The translations under genes and the position numbers were made by a program. A model generated the notes under the pieces. That model saw nothing but the letters and a program-made list of their open reading frames with translations, did not search any database and had not been told where the DNA came from. DNA of 64,000 nucleotides from Lentisphaerae bacterium GWF2_45_14. Its GTDB lineage: Bacteria; Verrucomicrobiota; Lentisphaeria; Victivallales; GWF2-45-14. Positions within the stretch are counted from its first letter, which is position 1. The number at the start of each line of letters is the position of its first letter. Of the stretch, positions 24,916 through 33,977 are shown piece by piece. The stretch spans positions 1-64,000 of the forward strand of contig MHBG01000073.1 of the NCBI GenBank assembly GCA_001804785.1, written 5' to 3'.

Positions 24916-26602
24916 CCTGATTTTCCTTGTTTTTAGATGATTTAGCTTTGTCCACTTTTTCGCCCTTCCATAGATATATTTTTTTGTCTTTGTGCTGCAT
25001 GTGGCGAGGCAGCAGGTTGGTCCAGAGTCTTTCTGTGAATATAGGAACATCGGTGCTGAGAAGGAATACCTCGTCTTTTTCCGGAGGCAGCTCAGAATAT
25101 GACCGCATTTCCCTGATGTTGCAGCCCAGGTAGTAGCATTCTCCGTATAGTCCGTCTATTACGCTGTCCTTGTAGACGGTCATGCTGGGCGAATATGATT
25201 TTCCGAGTGCGTTGCGCAGATAAATTCCTAGGCTGCTCTTTGAGTTTTCCTGTGACTTGTACGGGTGACCTATGGACCAGAAAACAAGCATTCCGCAAGT
25301 GGTCAGAAGCAGGATATGCGCCCACAATCGGATTCCATATTTTGCTTTGACCATCAGGAAGATTCCTGTCAATATCAGGAGTGAGCCATGAACGGTTCCC
25401 ATGATTATATACTTTGAGTTTTCTCTGAAGTCGATGCCCCTGTTTGGATTAATGATATCCTCCCACCATGAGACCGGAACAAGATAGAATGCTATTATTC
25501 CGGCGCCTGCGAGGATAGGGGCAATTGAGAGAAATTTGAGAAATTTTGCATACTGGAATCTGTGCCGTCTCGCAAAAAGTTGATAGTTTATTCCGATCAG
25601 GATGGCCAGCGGCGGGCAGAGTATAAGTATGTCCCTTGTTTTTGTGTAGGGACTGAGGCATATCAGCGCGAATATGGAAATAACAATTGTCCTTAGGTAC
25701 CTTGAGAATATTGGATTTTTATCCAGAGGGAAGTAGGCAGGGCAGAATGGCGGCCAGATTATGATAGCCCATGGCAACAGCCTCATTAAAGTGTCAACGG
25801 GAAATAGAAAGATGTGAGCTATATATTCCGAAAGGTTTTCCGAGTAGAAAGGATAGCCTGCGAAAGGTATATCTGACCCCGTTCTCCATCTGGGAATACC
25901 CCATATCAGGACAAAGAAGAGAATGATGCCCAGTCCCGCTAAAAACCCTGGTTTTCTGAGTTTTTGCCATACAGTCAGTGGGCGTCTCATGAAAATGAGC
26001 GGGAAAAAGAAGTAAATAATGGACGACCAGCCGATTGTGTAAAAAGCGAGTCCGCAGAAAAAGCTGCTTACGGCCCAGGCGATGTTCCAGGAGCCTCTCA
26101 CCGCTCCATAGGTAAACCACGTAAACCATGCGGCGGACAGAAAGAGAAGGGCTGTCATATTCGGATAGCCGTCAAGGGTTTTTTCTATTACGATATTCGA
26201 TGAGATCATGACGGCCGCGGCGACAGTCGCAGCCTGAATCCCTGCCGCGCGACGCCCAGTCTCCCATACAATGACGGCGAGTCCCGCCAATGAAAGTATT
26301 GAAATAAGTCTGAGGGCGATGACTGTATCCATTCCCAGTACCTGGTTACAGTAAGCGGCGAGCCACGGGAAGAGCGGGTATGTGTCAGAGATTATTTTGC
26401 CGTGAGCGGTAGTTATCGGCATCATGAAGTTTATTTCGTTTGCGACGGCGGCGTAATCTGATTCTCGCCAGTAAAGCTCCCTGTCCCCTATCTGTAAGGG
26501 AAAATACAACATGACGAAGGCGCAGGAAATAAGGATTGCCGCCTTATACCATTTGAGAACGCTTTCCTCCCTGTCGGGTCTAAATTTTTCCTGCTGTTCC
26601 AT
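24887..26602 (-). CDS. ArnT/GT39-like membrane glycosyltransferase
   Basis: A 571-residue polytopic protein with an N-terminal cytoplasmic stretch, then RELYWRESDYAAVANEI near residue 45, equivalent to the acidic periplasmic loop motif of ArnT/PMT (GT39, GT83) transferases. About eleven transmembrane segments follow, then a C-terminal soluble region. These enzymes move a sugar from an undecaprenyl or dolichyl carrier to lipid A or protein on the periplasmic face. I prefer the ATG at 26602 (MEQQEKFRPDREES) to the upstream start that would overlap mgtE. It overlaps rlmN by 29 bases at its end. The acceptor is unknown. Confidence 0.75.
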   Translation of the reverse strand: MEQQEKFRPDREESVLKWYKAAILISCAFVMLYFPLQIGDRELYWRESDYAAVANEINFMMPITTAHGKIISDTYPLFPWLAAYCNQVLGMDTVIALRLISILSLAGLAVIVWETGRRAAGIQAATVAAAVMISSNIVIEKTLDGYPNMTALLFLSAAWFTWFTYGAVRGSWNIAWAVSSFFCGLAFYTIGWSSIIYFFFPLIFMRRPLTVWQKLRKPGFLAGLGIILFFVLIWGIPRWRTGSDIPFAGYPFYSENLSEYIAHIFLFPVDTLMRLLPWAIIIWPPFCPAYFPLDKNPIFSRYLRTIVISIFALICLSPYTKTRDILILCPPLAILIGINYQLFARRHRFQYAKFLKFLSIAPILAGAGIIAFYLVPVSWWEDIINPNRGIDFRENSKYIIMGTVHGSLLILTGIFLMVKAKYGIRLWAHILLLTTCGMLVFWSIGHPYKSQENSKSSLGIYLRNALGKSYSPSMTVYKDSVIDGLYGECYYLGCNIREMRSYSELPPEKDEVFLLSTDVPIFTERLWTNLLPRHMQHKDKKIYLWKGEKVDKAKSSKNKENQDAETIPLLI

Positions 26603-26631
26603 GTTTCTTAATACAATTCGATTCAATTTGT

Positions 26632-28002
26632 TTAGATAGAGAGGAGAATATAGCACATTAACATGTAAATGAGAGATGCTGAAAGGTCATTTCCTGTAGA
26701 AATAAATGGTCCCGACGCGACGGCAGGGTCTATTTTGAGCTGGTTGAGGAATATCGGGAACATCGAGCCGGATACGGCGGCGAATGTCATGGCGGTACAC
26801 ATAGAGCCTCCCACGATGAATGAGAGCCTGAGCGGCGAATGGCCCATGTCGCCACCCGTATGGAAAACGCTTATTGCCGTGAATACCGTAAGGCCTATTA
26901 TTATTCCGCAGACTAGTCCCATGATGAAGCCTACGAATATTTCTCTGAAAAGAACTTTGAACAATTTGTTGAATCCGATTTCACCGAGCGCGATGCTTCT
27001 TATCGTTACTATTGACGCCTGTATCCCTGTATTGCCTCCCATTCCGAGTATGGCAGGGACGAATGCCGCAAGTCCTATCGCGCTGTTGAGGCTGATTATT
27101 TTATTGACGATAAGGCTTACAAGCATTCCTGAGATGAGGGTTATCATAAGCCACGGAAGCCTGAGCTTTACTATTTTGAACGGGGAATCCTCATTCTGCT
27201 CGATGTCGGGTGCGCCGGCCATTCTTGCTAAGTCTTCACTGGCCTCCTCGTGCATTACATCCATCACGTCATCGGCGGTGATTCGGCCTATCAGCCTGTT
27301 ATCCTTGTCAACGACGGGCATCACGTGCAGGTCGTACTTCCTGAAGTTGTTGGCGATTTTTTCCTGGTCATCGTCAACGGCCGCGACTATCGGGACAGGG
27401 GTTGCGATGTCCTTAATCAGAACGTTGCGGGGTTTTGTGATGAGTGTGGAAATATTTACGCAGCCGCTTAGTTTTCTCTCATCATCGATGACGAATATTA
27501 CGAAAATAGGATCGGAGAATTCTTCTTTGCCGAGCGCGTCTATGGCTTGCTGCACTGTCGCGGTGCCATTGACGGCGCAGAGTTCGGGTGTCATTATCCC
27601 CCCGGCGGAATCGTCATCATAGCCGAGAAGGCTTTTGAGTTCTTCTTTTATTTCGCCATTCAGCAGGTCCCATACCGATTTCTGTTCTTCGGGGTCGAGT
27701 TCTCTCAGAAAGTCAGTGGCATCATCGGGTGCCATTTCCGATACGATGCGGGCGATTTTTTCGGGAGGCAGTTTTTCCATAACCTCGTCGATGTTTTCCG
27801 GTTCCATTTCCACTATAACATCCGAAGCCGTCTCGTCGTCGAGCGAGCTGAACACCCTTTCAATATCTTCGGGGTCAAGCTCCTCCATGAGATCGGCTGC
27901 GTCGGCAGGGTCTGTCTGGCTAAATCTTTTTCTTAGACCCTCGCTGTTTTTCGCTTCAAGAAGCTGCCTTAGCTCATGTTTTTCAAGTTTGGACTTTTGC
28001 AT
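26632..28002 (-). CDS. mgtE: Magnesium transporter MgtE
   Basis: A 456-residue channel of standard length. It has an acidic N-terminal helical domain (about 1-130, with DPADAADLMEELDPEDIERV), then a CBS pair (about 131-260, with AGGIMTPE and DVMDVMHEE). Five transmembrane segments follow (about 280-456), including the pore region AFVPAILGMGGNTGIQAS. MgtE is a homodimeric Mg2+ channel gated by Mg2+ bound between the N and CBS domains. ATG at 28002. The leader is short and I see no M-box-like structure. Downstream genes on the same strand are unrelated. Confidence 0.95.
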   Translation of the reverse strand: MQKSKLEKHELRQLLEAKNSEGLRKRFSQTDPADAADLMEELDPEDIERVFSSLDDETASDVIVEMEPENIDEVMEKLPPEKIARIVSEMAPDDATDFLRELDPEEQKSVWDLLNGEIKEELKSLLGYDDDSAGGIMTPELCAVNGTATVQQAIDALGKEEFSDPIFVIFVIDDERKLSGCVNISTLITKPRNVLIKDIATPVPIVAAVDDDQEKIANNFRKYDLHVMPVVDKDNRLIGRITADDVMDVMHEEASEDLARMAGAPDIEQNEDSPFKIVKLRLPWLMITLISGMLVSLIVNKIISLNSAIGLAAFVPAILGMGGNTGIQASIVTIRSIALGEIGFNKLFKVLFREIFVGFIMGLVCGIIIGLTVFTAISVFHTGGDMGHSPLRLSFIVGGSMCTAMTFAAVSGSMFPIFLNQLKIDPAVASGPFISTGNDLSASLIYMLMCYILLSI

Positions 28003-28139
28003 GGCGACCCCTGTTGCGGTTATATAAAAAACTCAACTCTTAAGATGGTTATTTTATACGAAAAAACAAGTCTGATTACATTGGATTTTTATTAAATTCC
28101 GTTACATTGAACCTGTTACATCTATACTTAGGAATTTTT

Positions 28140-29162
28140 ATGGGAAAATCTGTTCTGGTTTGGACTTATCACAGGGTGCTGCCTGAGGGCGGACCGGGTG
28201 CGGTAGGTGTAAATGTATTTGAAGCGCAGATCGCATATCTATCCGCCAAGGGATATCGTTTCCTTGATACGGCAGGACTTGAAGAATGGCTGGACGGTAA
28301 ACTCGACCGCTCAATACCTTATACGATGATAAGTTTCGACGATGGCTGGGCAGATAATTTTATCTACGCCTCGCCAGTCCTTGAGAAGTACAAGATCAGG
28401 GCCGTCCTTGCACTTAATACCGCCCTCGCAGGAGCCCCCGAACGGGAAGGGGAGTTTAAAATAACAGACTACAAAGAGGCGCTGCGACTTGCCGCCTATG
28501 GCATTGACAAGTCCTCATTTCTTACCTGGAGCGAACTCTTTAAGATGAAAGAAAGTTCCCTTTGGGACATTCAGGCGCACGGTAACAGCCACTTCGGTTC
28601 CTTCCAGTCTCTGGGAAAAGTTCGCGGCTTTTATCCCGCCTTTGACCACTGGACGCTCGAATATGCATTGGGCGCCCCCCCCTTTTTAGGTGCGCCGCGT
28701 GCCGAGTTTAGAAGCTCGCTGAGTGCGCCACGGACATTTCCCGATGAGAAATTCAAGGAACTTATTAAGCATGCTCCCGACGATGAAGCTCGTTTCCAGA
28801 TCTGCCGGGAGCTCGGAGCAGGGGCTCTTATTGCCGGCGAGACCGAACCTGAATTCCTTAAACGGATAGAAGAAGACTTCCATTCCTGCTCCGGCATTAT
28901 TTCCGACAAGCTTTCGATTCGCCCCACCTCATTCTTCTGGCCATGGGGCCATTATTCGCCACTTTCCATAAAAAGCGCCCTCAATTGCGGATATAGGATG
29001 CTTTTTACTATGAATAAGGACGCTGTGACGGCACTTGCTCGGAAGGATGAGATCCCGAGAATCGCCGCGCCGGACAGTGTCGGACGCTTCAAAAAACAGG
29101 AAAGAATATTCGCAAGTCCGCTTCTTCGCAGGTTCAGAAAACTTTTCATGAAGAAAAATTGA
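28140..29162 (+). CDS. Polysaccharide deacetylase (CE4/NodB family)
   Basis: A 340-residue protein of the polysaccharide deacetylase family, which removes acetyl groups from N-acetylglucosamine polymers with a metal. The motif order is right: TYHRV near the N-terminus, SFDDGWADN (general base and metal Asp), HGNSHFGS (metal His pair) and FFWPWGHYS near residue 265. An insert of about 80 residues between the second and third motifs resembles PgaB/IcaB-like members. No signal peptide is evident. A TTG upstream would add 11 residues; the ATG at 28140 has AGGA upstream. It stands alone; the flanking genes are on the opposite strand. Confidence 0.82.
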   Translation: MGKSVLVWTYHRVLPEGGPGAVGVNVFEAQIAYLSAKGYRFLDTAGLEEWLDGKLDRSIPYTMISFDDGWADNFIYASPVLEKYKIRAVLALNTALAGAPEREGEFKITDYKEALRLAAYGIDKSSFLTWSELFKMKESSLWDIQAHGNSHFGSFQSLGKVRGFYPAFDHWTLEYALGAPPFLGAPRAEFRSSLSAPRTFPDEKFKELIKHAPDDEARFQICRELGAGALIAGETEPEFLKRIEEDFHSCSGIISDKLSIRPTSFFWPWGHYSPLSIKSALNCGYRMLFTMNKDAVTALARKDEIPRIAAPDSVGRFKKQERIFASPLLRRFRKLFMKKN

Positions 29163-29286
29163 GAAATAATAAGATTTCAGAACGAAAGCATTGAGCTTCT
29201 TTCCTGCGGATAATCAGCGAACACTGCCGACAGGCCTGAAGGCGAAAGGGGAAGGCGACAACTTAAAGGAAAAGTTGAAAAAGCCC

Positions 29287-29571
29287 TCAGGCCCCGCGTG
29301 CTGCCAGTTCTTCGCGCATGCTGAACAGTATCTTGTCAATCTGTTCGTCAGAGAGTGGCTGCCAGTTCTTTATTATGGCCTTTCCGTTCCGTATCGCATC
29401 GTCACGGAGCTTCTCTGAGTTATCAAGTGCGCTCAGTTCTGAGAGTGACTGGGACAGTCTATCGACGAGTTCAATGAACTCAATGGGGCGCGAGGCATCT
29501 TCCGGCTTGGCGAATATCTCCGTCGAGCCGTCAACCCTTACATATAATTTGTTCCCGTCTTCCGAGTTCAT
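29287..29571 (-). CDS. Small hypothetical protein
   Basis: A 94-residue acidic protein starting MNSEDGNKLYVRVDG at an ATG with AAAGGAAGAG upstream. The first 30 residues look like a beta-hairpin, the rest like two helices (FIELVDRLSQSLSELS, DEQIDKILFSMREELAA). No family recognised. The ribosome-binding site and clean composition argue that it is real. Confidence 0.55.
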   Translation of the reverse strand: MNSEDGNKLYVRVDGSTEIFAKPEDASRPIEFIELVDRLSQSLSELSALDNSEKLRDDAIRNGKAIIKNWQPLSDEQIDKILFSMREELAARGA

Positions 29572-29958
29572 AATCTCTTCCTTTAAAACTGTTCTTAATA
29601 TAGATAATCGGAGTTCTGAAGAAAAGATATAGCGACTTTTGTAAAAAACAGCAAAAAAACGCATTTTTCTGTTTGTGATGCCTTATTTTCGGTTACTCAT
29701 AAGGGAATCTGCCGACTTTAGAAGACTTTCGGAAAGCGGGTTTACTTTCATGTCCCGGCCTTCTCTATACAATATAGCGTGGAAACCATCAAAAAAACTG
29801 TAGCTGCGAAATTTTTCCGCGAATGCCAGTAATGCGGGGCTCCTTGTGTTGATTGCCAATCTGATTTTTTCATCTTCTGAAACGAATAATCGTTGACTTT
29901 TTTTGCGATATAATATATCGTTACTGTCGAAACGATATATCAAAAACCCGCAGGAACA
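29572..29958. other. Stretch without a confident gene, with operator-like palindromes
   Basis: No convincing gene. A reverse ORF (29683-29943, TTG start, 86 codons) lacks a ribosome-binding site and family features. The right end holds a perfect inverted repeat CGATATA-A-TATATCG (29906-29920) and an 8-base palindrome GATATATC (29934-29941), next to a TTGACT hexamer at 29893-29898. It looks like the control region of a lost regulator gene. Confidence 0.45.
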
Positions 29959-30110
29959 ATACGCCGGCCCTCGCCACGGTTGCGTAGCCGCGAATGGAGC
30001 AGGGAGAGCTTGCCGCCGATTTGCTTTTACGTCTTATCGCCGGGGAGACCGATGTGGAATCGGTTTTTCTTAATCCGAAGATTGTTGAGCGTGAGAGTTG
30101 CCGTTTGTGA
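29959..30110 (+). pseudogene. Remnant of a LacI-family regulator, C-terminal end
   Basis: In one frame the segment reads TPALATVA-stop-PRMEQGELAADLLLRL, then IAGETDVESVFLNPKIVERES. This is the typical C-terminal end of LacI/GalR regulators (LTTV.QP..ELG..AA.LLL..I.G, then P.LV.RES). A TAG replaces what is usually a Gln codon, and no N-terminal DNA-binding or ligand-binding part is found upstream. A decayed regulator beside the DUF4434-like gene is the simplest reading. Confidence 0.6.
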
Positions 30111-30171
30111 CGAAATCAGGTCGCCGCCTGTTTAAATCAATAGAAGCAAAAGTAGTTATAAGGGAGGAATC

Positions 30172-31128
30172 ATGAAGATTGTAGGAACGTTTTTGGACGA
30201 AATTTCGCATGACATTCCGCATCAAAACTGGGGACGTGAAGAGTGGGATTGCGACTTCAAGGCGATGCATGCAATGGGAATCGATACGGTGGTCCTTATC
30301 CGTAGCGGTCATAAGCGCTGGATGACCTATCCTTCGGAAGTGCTTGCGAAGCGCGAGAACGGATATATGCCTCCAGTCGATTTGGTTGATATGTACCTGG
30401 AATTCTCCGAAAAATACGGCATGAAGTTTTTTCTCGGCACCTACGACTCAGGGTGCTACTGGCATAACGGCGAATATCGAAAAGAACTCGATATAAACAA
30501 GGCCGTCGTCGAAGAAGTATGGAAAAAGTACGGGCACCGCAAGGCGTTTAAGGGCTGGTATCTGACTCAGGAAGTCGGACGGGCTAAGCTTGGGATTATC
30601 GATATTTATGCCGAGATGGGTAAGTTCTGCAAGAGTATCTCAGGCGGATTGCCTGTCCTGATCTCTCCTTATATCAAAGGCGTTAAGGCGGTATGGGCTT
30701 TCAGCCCTGAAATAAATGCAAAAGATTCTATCGGCGTCGACACGCATTCTAAGGAATGGAATGAAATCCTATCCGGCATTCAGGGCGCGGTGGATATCAT
30801 GGCTTTCCAGGACGGTCATTGTGACTACCATGAACTGGCTGATTTTATGGTCGTGAATAAAGCGCTGGCGACACGTTACGGCATGGAATGCTGGACAAAC
30901 TGCGAGTCGTTCGATCGCGATATGCCAATCAAATTCCTGCCGATTAAATGGGAAAAAATGCTGCTAAAATTGAAGGCTGCCCAAAAAGCCGGTGTCGAAC
31001 GTGCAATCACGTTTGAGTTCTCGCATTTCATGAGCCCGAACAGCGCCTATCTCCAAGCAGGCGGGCTCTTTGACCGCTACTGCGAATATAACAATCTTCC
31101 CGCCCGAGCGAAGGATTTCAGAGGATAA
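30172..31128 (+). CDS. DUF4434-like TIM-barrel protein, possible glycoside hydrolase
   Basis: A 318-residue protein resembling DUF4434 domains: VGTFLDEISHDIPHQNWG at the start, then MGIDTVVLIRSGHKRW, a strand-helix series typical of a TIM barrel. Acidic residues stand at strand ends (LTQEVGRAK near residue 143, ITFEFSHFM near 285). No signal peptide. The family is linked to glycan breakdown, but no reaction can be asserted. AGGGAGGAAT precedes the ATG at 30172. Upstream lies the remnant of a LacI-type regulator, which may once have controlled it. A hairpin terminator follows. Confidence 0.6.
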   Translation: MKIVGTFLDEISHDIPHQNWGREEWDCDFKAMHAMGIDTVVLIRSGHKRWMTYPSEVLAKRENGYMPPVDLVDMYLEFSEKYGMKFFLGTYDSGCYWHNGEYRKELDINKAVVEEVWKKYGHRKAFKGWYLTQEVGRAKLGIIDIYAEMGKFCKSISGGLPVLISPYIKGVKAVWAFSPEINAKDSIGVDTHSKEWNEILSGIQGAVDIMAFQDGHCDYHELADFMVVNKALATRYGMECWTNCESFDRDMPIKFLPIKWEKMLLKLKAAQKAGVERAITFEFSHFMSPNSAYLQAGGLFDRYCEYNNLPARAKDFRG

Positions 31129-31148
31129 AGCTGACAAAATAAAAAACT

Positions 31149-31175
31149 GCCGCCCCTGATTTTTCCAGGAGCGGC
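31149..31175. terminator. Bidirectional terminator between convergent genes
   Basis: GCCGCCCCTG (31149-31158) pairs with CAGGAGCGGC (31166-31175) with one mismatch around a TTTTTC-containing loop. A-rich sequence precedes it and T-rich sequence follows. It lies between the DUF4434-like gene and the convergent hsp20 gene and could serve both. Confidence 0.7.
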
Positions 31176-31191
31176 ATTCTTTCACTTTCAA

Positions 31192-31584
31192 TCAATCAGC
31201 GGTGACTTCTATTTTTCTCGGTTGCGCCTTTTCTGATTTCGGAAGAACTATTCTGAGTACTCCGTTATTCATTTTTGCGCTAATCTTCTCAGCATCGATG
31301 TCGGAGAGGATGTTGAACGATCTCTTGAAGACGCCTGTCTTTGCGCCGCCGTGGAGGAGGTTGAATCCTTCAGGGACGGCTTCGGACTGTGCTCCCGTCA
31401 GCGACAGTATGTCGTCGTTGAACGTGATGTCGAGCGCGCTCTGTTCGACTCCCGGCATATCGGCTATTATCTGGATATCACTCTTGGTTTCATATACATC
31501 CACCGCCGGACTGAAAACCGGGCGTTTATCGTCTTCGTGATGCTGCTCGGGCAGATGATTTGATTTTGCAAGTTTGTTTGACAT
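31192..31584 (-). CDS. Small heat-shock protein (Hsp20 family), second of a pair
   Basis: A 130-residue alpha-crystallin-domain chaperone. The domain runs from about VDVYETKSDIQIIADMPGV to NNGVLRIVLPKSE, with the conserved A-x-x-x-N-G-V-L motif and a short C-terminal tail. Such proteins bind unfolding proteins as ATP-independent oligomers in the cytoplasm. ATG at 31584 with AAGGAGG upstream is preferred to a GTG three codons earlier. It is the downstream member of a two-gene operon, 15 bases after the other hsp20. Confidence 0.9.
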   Translation of the reverse strand: MSNKLAKSNHLPEQHHEDDKRPVFSPAVDVYETKSDIQIIADMPGVEQSALDITFNDDILSLTGAQSEAVPEGFNLLHGGAKTGVFKRSFNILSDIDAEKISAKMNNGVLRIVLPKSEKAQPRKIEVTAD

Positions 31585-31599
31585 GATACTCACCTCCTT

Positions 31600-32025
31600 T
31601 TACTCGGCTGCTACGGCTATTTTTTTCGGCTTACTTGCTTCAGCCCTCGGCATGGACATGTAGAGTACGCCGTTTTTGTATTTCGCGCTTATCTTCAAGG
31701 CGTCTACATCATAAGGCAACCTGAAGGCCCTGAGGAATTTGCCTGAGCCGCGTTCGCGCCTGTGCCATGTCTTCAGGTCGGGTGGTGTTTCTTTTTTTCT
31801 TTCTCCTTCTATTTGTATGGTGTCGCCTTGCACGCTCACGTTGATGTCGGCAGGCTGCATTCCCGGCAGTTCGGCGGTCAGCAGGACTTCGTTCTCTTTT
31901 CTATAGACGTTTACGGACGGGAACGTGTCCTTATTTGCGCTTTCGAAGAGCCGGTTCATTTCCCGCTGAAGGCCGCTGAGACTTTCGAACGGGTCCGCAT
32001 AATCGTTTGTGATTGGCCAGAACAT
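31600..32025 (-). CDS. Small heat-shock protein (Hsp20 family), first of a pair
   Basis: A 141-residue Hsp20: N-terminal arm with DPFESLSGLQREMNRLFE, then the alpha-crystallin domain from FPSVNVYRKENEVLLTAELPG to KNGVLYMSMPRAE, ending in KPKKIAV. It diverges clearly from the next gene, so the pair is not a recent duplication. Hetero-oligomers are common for such pairs. TAGGAGG precedes the ATG. A sigma-54-type -24/-12 site lies 50-63 bases upstream; no CIRCE element is visible. Confidence 0.93.
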   Translation of the reverse strand: MFWPITNDYADPFESLSGLQREMNRLFESANKDTFPSVNVYRKENEVLLTAELPGMQPADINVSVQGDTIQIEGERKKETPPDLKTWHRRERGSGKFLRAFRLPYDVDALKISAKYKNGVLYMSMPRAEASKPKKIAVAAE

Positions 32026-32073
32026 TTTTCAAACCTCCTATTTTGTTTTTTTTCGTTTCCTGCCTTACCTTTA

Positions 32074-32088
32074 GCAGAGGGTATGCCA
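32074..32088 (-). promoter_or_regulatory. Sigma-54-like promoter for the hsp20 pair
   Basis: On the reverse strand TGGCAT, ACCCT, CTGC: GG (32087-32086) and GC (32075-32074) are ten bases apart. The predicted start near 32062 leaves a leader of about 37 bases to the ATG at 32025. It fits the same form (TGGCAC/T...YTGC) as the flagellar sites in this window. Confidence 0.55.
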
Positions 32089-32312
32089 AACTGATTTTAT
32101 TAGACGTAACCCCTTTGTTGTTAGGTACATGACAATTCAAGTTGAGTTGTTGTTTCTTTTATGCTTTGTGACATTTTGTCTCAATTATTACCTGAGGCTT
32201 ATTGTCTCTGCTGGTAAAAATTGTCACATGGCGGCCCCTCGGATTGAAAACAGTCGTACTCAGGCTAATTTAAAACACGTTTATAATTTGAGGAAGGCGA
32301 TGCAGAGGGGCA

Positions 32313-33977
32313 GTGAAATATAATATTATACGGAAAAATAGGCTGATTCTTTGTAGTATGACATTTATTGTCGTTGTTATCGGTTTTTTTCTGAGGTTCG
32401 ATGATTTGATTAGCCGTGGTCTTGAGTATGACGAGATTTGGACCTTGAAGCATTATACGAGTCAATCTCTGAATAAAATATTTACGGACCTCACCACTCC
32501 GAACAATCACCCGCTTCACAGTTTCGCTGTAAAATCTGCCTTTGCTGCATTCGGCCCTGGTGTTTTTGCGTTGAGGTTCGATGCCTTCCTTGCCGGAATG
32601 GCGCTTATCGGAATAATCGCTTATCTTGCACGGATGCTTCTGAACTCAAGAATCGCCGCTTTTTACAGTGCTGTCCTTTGCGCATTTAGCGGCGCTCTTA
32701 TACATTATTCGCAGACGTCGCGCGGCTACATGCTTCAAGCCTTTCTTATCGCCGTTGTCGCTGTGGGGATAATGCTTTATACTCGAAATAAGAGAGTGCT
32801 TGGCCCGGGAATAGTCTGCGCGGCGTCCATAGCCGCGATTCTTACGCTGTCAACATCAATACTGTTTATCGTTCCCATTTTTATTGTCGCAATGCTTCCG
32901 AAGCTGTGCATGAAAGATATTTCCGGAACGATTAGGCAGAATATTCCCCTTATTACGGCGTTTGGAGTAACAGCTCTTTTCTGTGTTTTCTGGTATACTC
33001 TCAATTTTGAACAATTTCAGGCGGGGAAGAAAGCTTTCGGCAACAGTCCGGCTACTCTTTTCGGATGGGGTGACGCCATTTATATAATAATAAGAGACTG
33101 TGGAAGTTTCCTCGTACCGCTTTCACTTCTTATGTTCTTCGATAAAAAGCTGAGGTTATTTCTTGGAGCCTTTCTCTTTATATTTCTTTTTCCGTTTCTC
33201 TGTGCGCCTCTGACAACGCTTGGTCCGGCGCGGGCCTATCTTCCCTTGATCCCCTTCGCCTGCATCGCGGCTTCAGGCGGAGTTCTTGCTGTTCAAAAGC
33301 TTATTGCAAAGAGAATTAATGACCGCATGAATCGTGGGCTTTTTGCTCTCTTTGCGGGACTCCTTGTGGTTTCTCTCGCCTTTTTTAGCGGGAAGAGGGA
33401 ATTGAGAAATTGGACGCCGCTCGACTGGGCAAGGGCGTTTCCGCTGATAAGCGATCAGGTGCCCTTAGATGCTTTTATCGCATATCCAGCGGGTGAAGGG
33501 CTGCCCATTGCCGGAAACAACAATAATGCGCCTTCTGACAATATTCGGCGAGTTCCTTCTGAGAAAAAGGAATATCTTTTCATAAATGTAATTAACGATG
33601 ATATAAGCGGAATAGATGTTAAGGACAATGCCTGTCTTTCGATAAAGCCGCCGGCGTCGGATAAGGTCATTGAGTATCCATTGAATATTAAGGGCAGGGT
33701 TTACAGGCTCATTCCCCTGGCATTCACGGGGAAGGTTTTTTCAGGGATAACCGTAATGGCGCTTAATATAGTATCCCGGGATAAAGCCTATGCGCTGATA
33801 TCAGAGCTCAAATCAAGGCATGGATGGCTGTTGCTGAATACATTTCTTACGCCAAAGACCGTTCCCTATAAAGCTCTTCTTATAAGTAAGAACCCGGGGA
33901 TTTCGCGTGAGTCCATGCTAAAAATAGAAGCTGCGAACCCTGCTGAAATTTTATTCTTTTCACTGGAGCCGTTATGA
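32313..33977 (+). CDS. GT39/ArnT-like membrane glycosyltransferase
   Basis: A 554-residue polytopic protein. The first periplasmic loop holds LEYDEIWTLKHY near residues 37-48 and TTPNNHPLHSF near 60-70, the D-E and H-P-x-L pattern of GT39/GT83 transferases that use polyprenyl-phosphate sugars. About ten transmembrane segments follow, with a soluble C-terminal region of about 150 residues. The start is a GTG with AGGGG very close upstream. Its stop overlaps the next gene (ATGA), so it forms an operon with the GT2-membrane fusion and the methyltransferase. Confidence 0.72.
   Translation: MKYNIIRKNRLILCSMTFIVVVIGFFLRFDDLISRGLEYDEIWTLKHYTSQSLNKIFTDLTTPNNHPLHSFAVKSAFAAFGPGVFALRFDAFLAGMALIGIIAYLARMLLNSRIAAFYSAVLCAFSGALIHYSQTSRGYMLQAFLIAVVAVGIMLYTRNKRVLGPGIVCAASIAAILTLSTSILFIVPIFIVAMLPKLCMKDISGTIRQNIPLITAFGVTALFCVFWYTLNFEQFQAGKKAFGNSPATLFGWGDAIYIIIRDCGSFLVPLSLLMFFDKKLRLFLGAFLFIFLFPFLCAPLTTLGPARAYLPLIPFACIAASGGVLAVQKLIAKRINDRMNRGLFALFAGLLVVSLAFFSGKRELRNWTPLDWARAFPLISDQVPLDAFIAYPAGEGLPIAGNNNNAPSDNIRRVPSEKKEYLFINVINDDISGIDVKDNACLSIKPPASDKVIEYPLNIKGRVYRLIPLAFTGKVFSGITVMALNIVSRDKAYALISELKSRHGWLLLNTFLTPKTVPYKALLISKNPGISRESMLKIEAANPAEILFFSLEPL

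Noticed and set aside
29683-29943. 86-codon reverse ORF with a TTG start
   Set aside because: No ribosome-binding site, weak start, no recognised family; the region looks like decayed DNA upstream of a LacI remnant.
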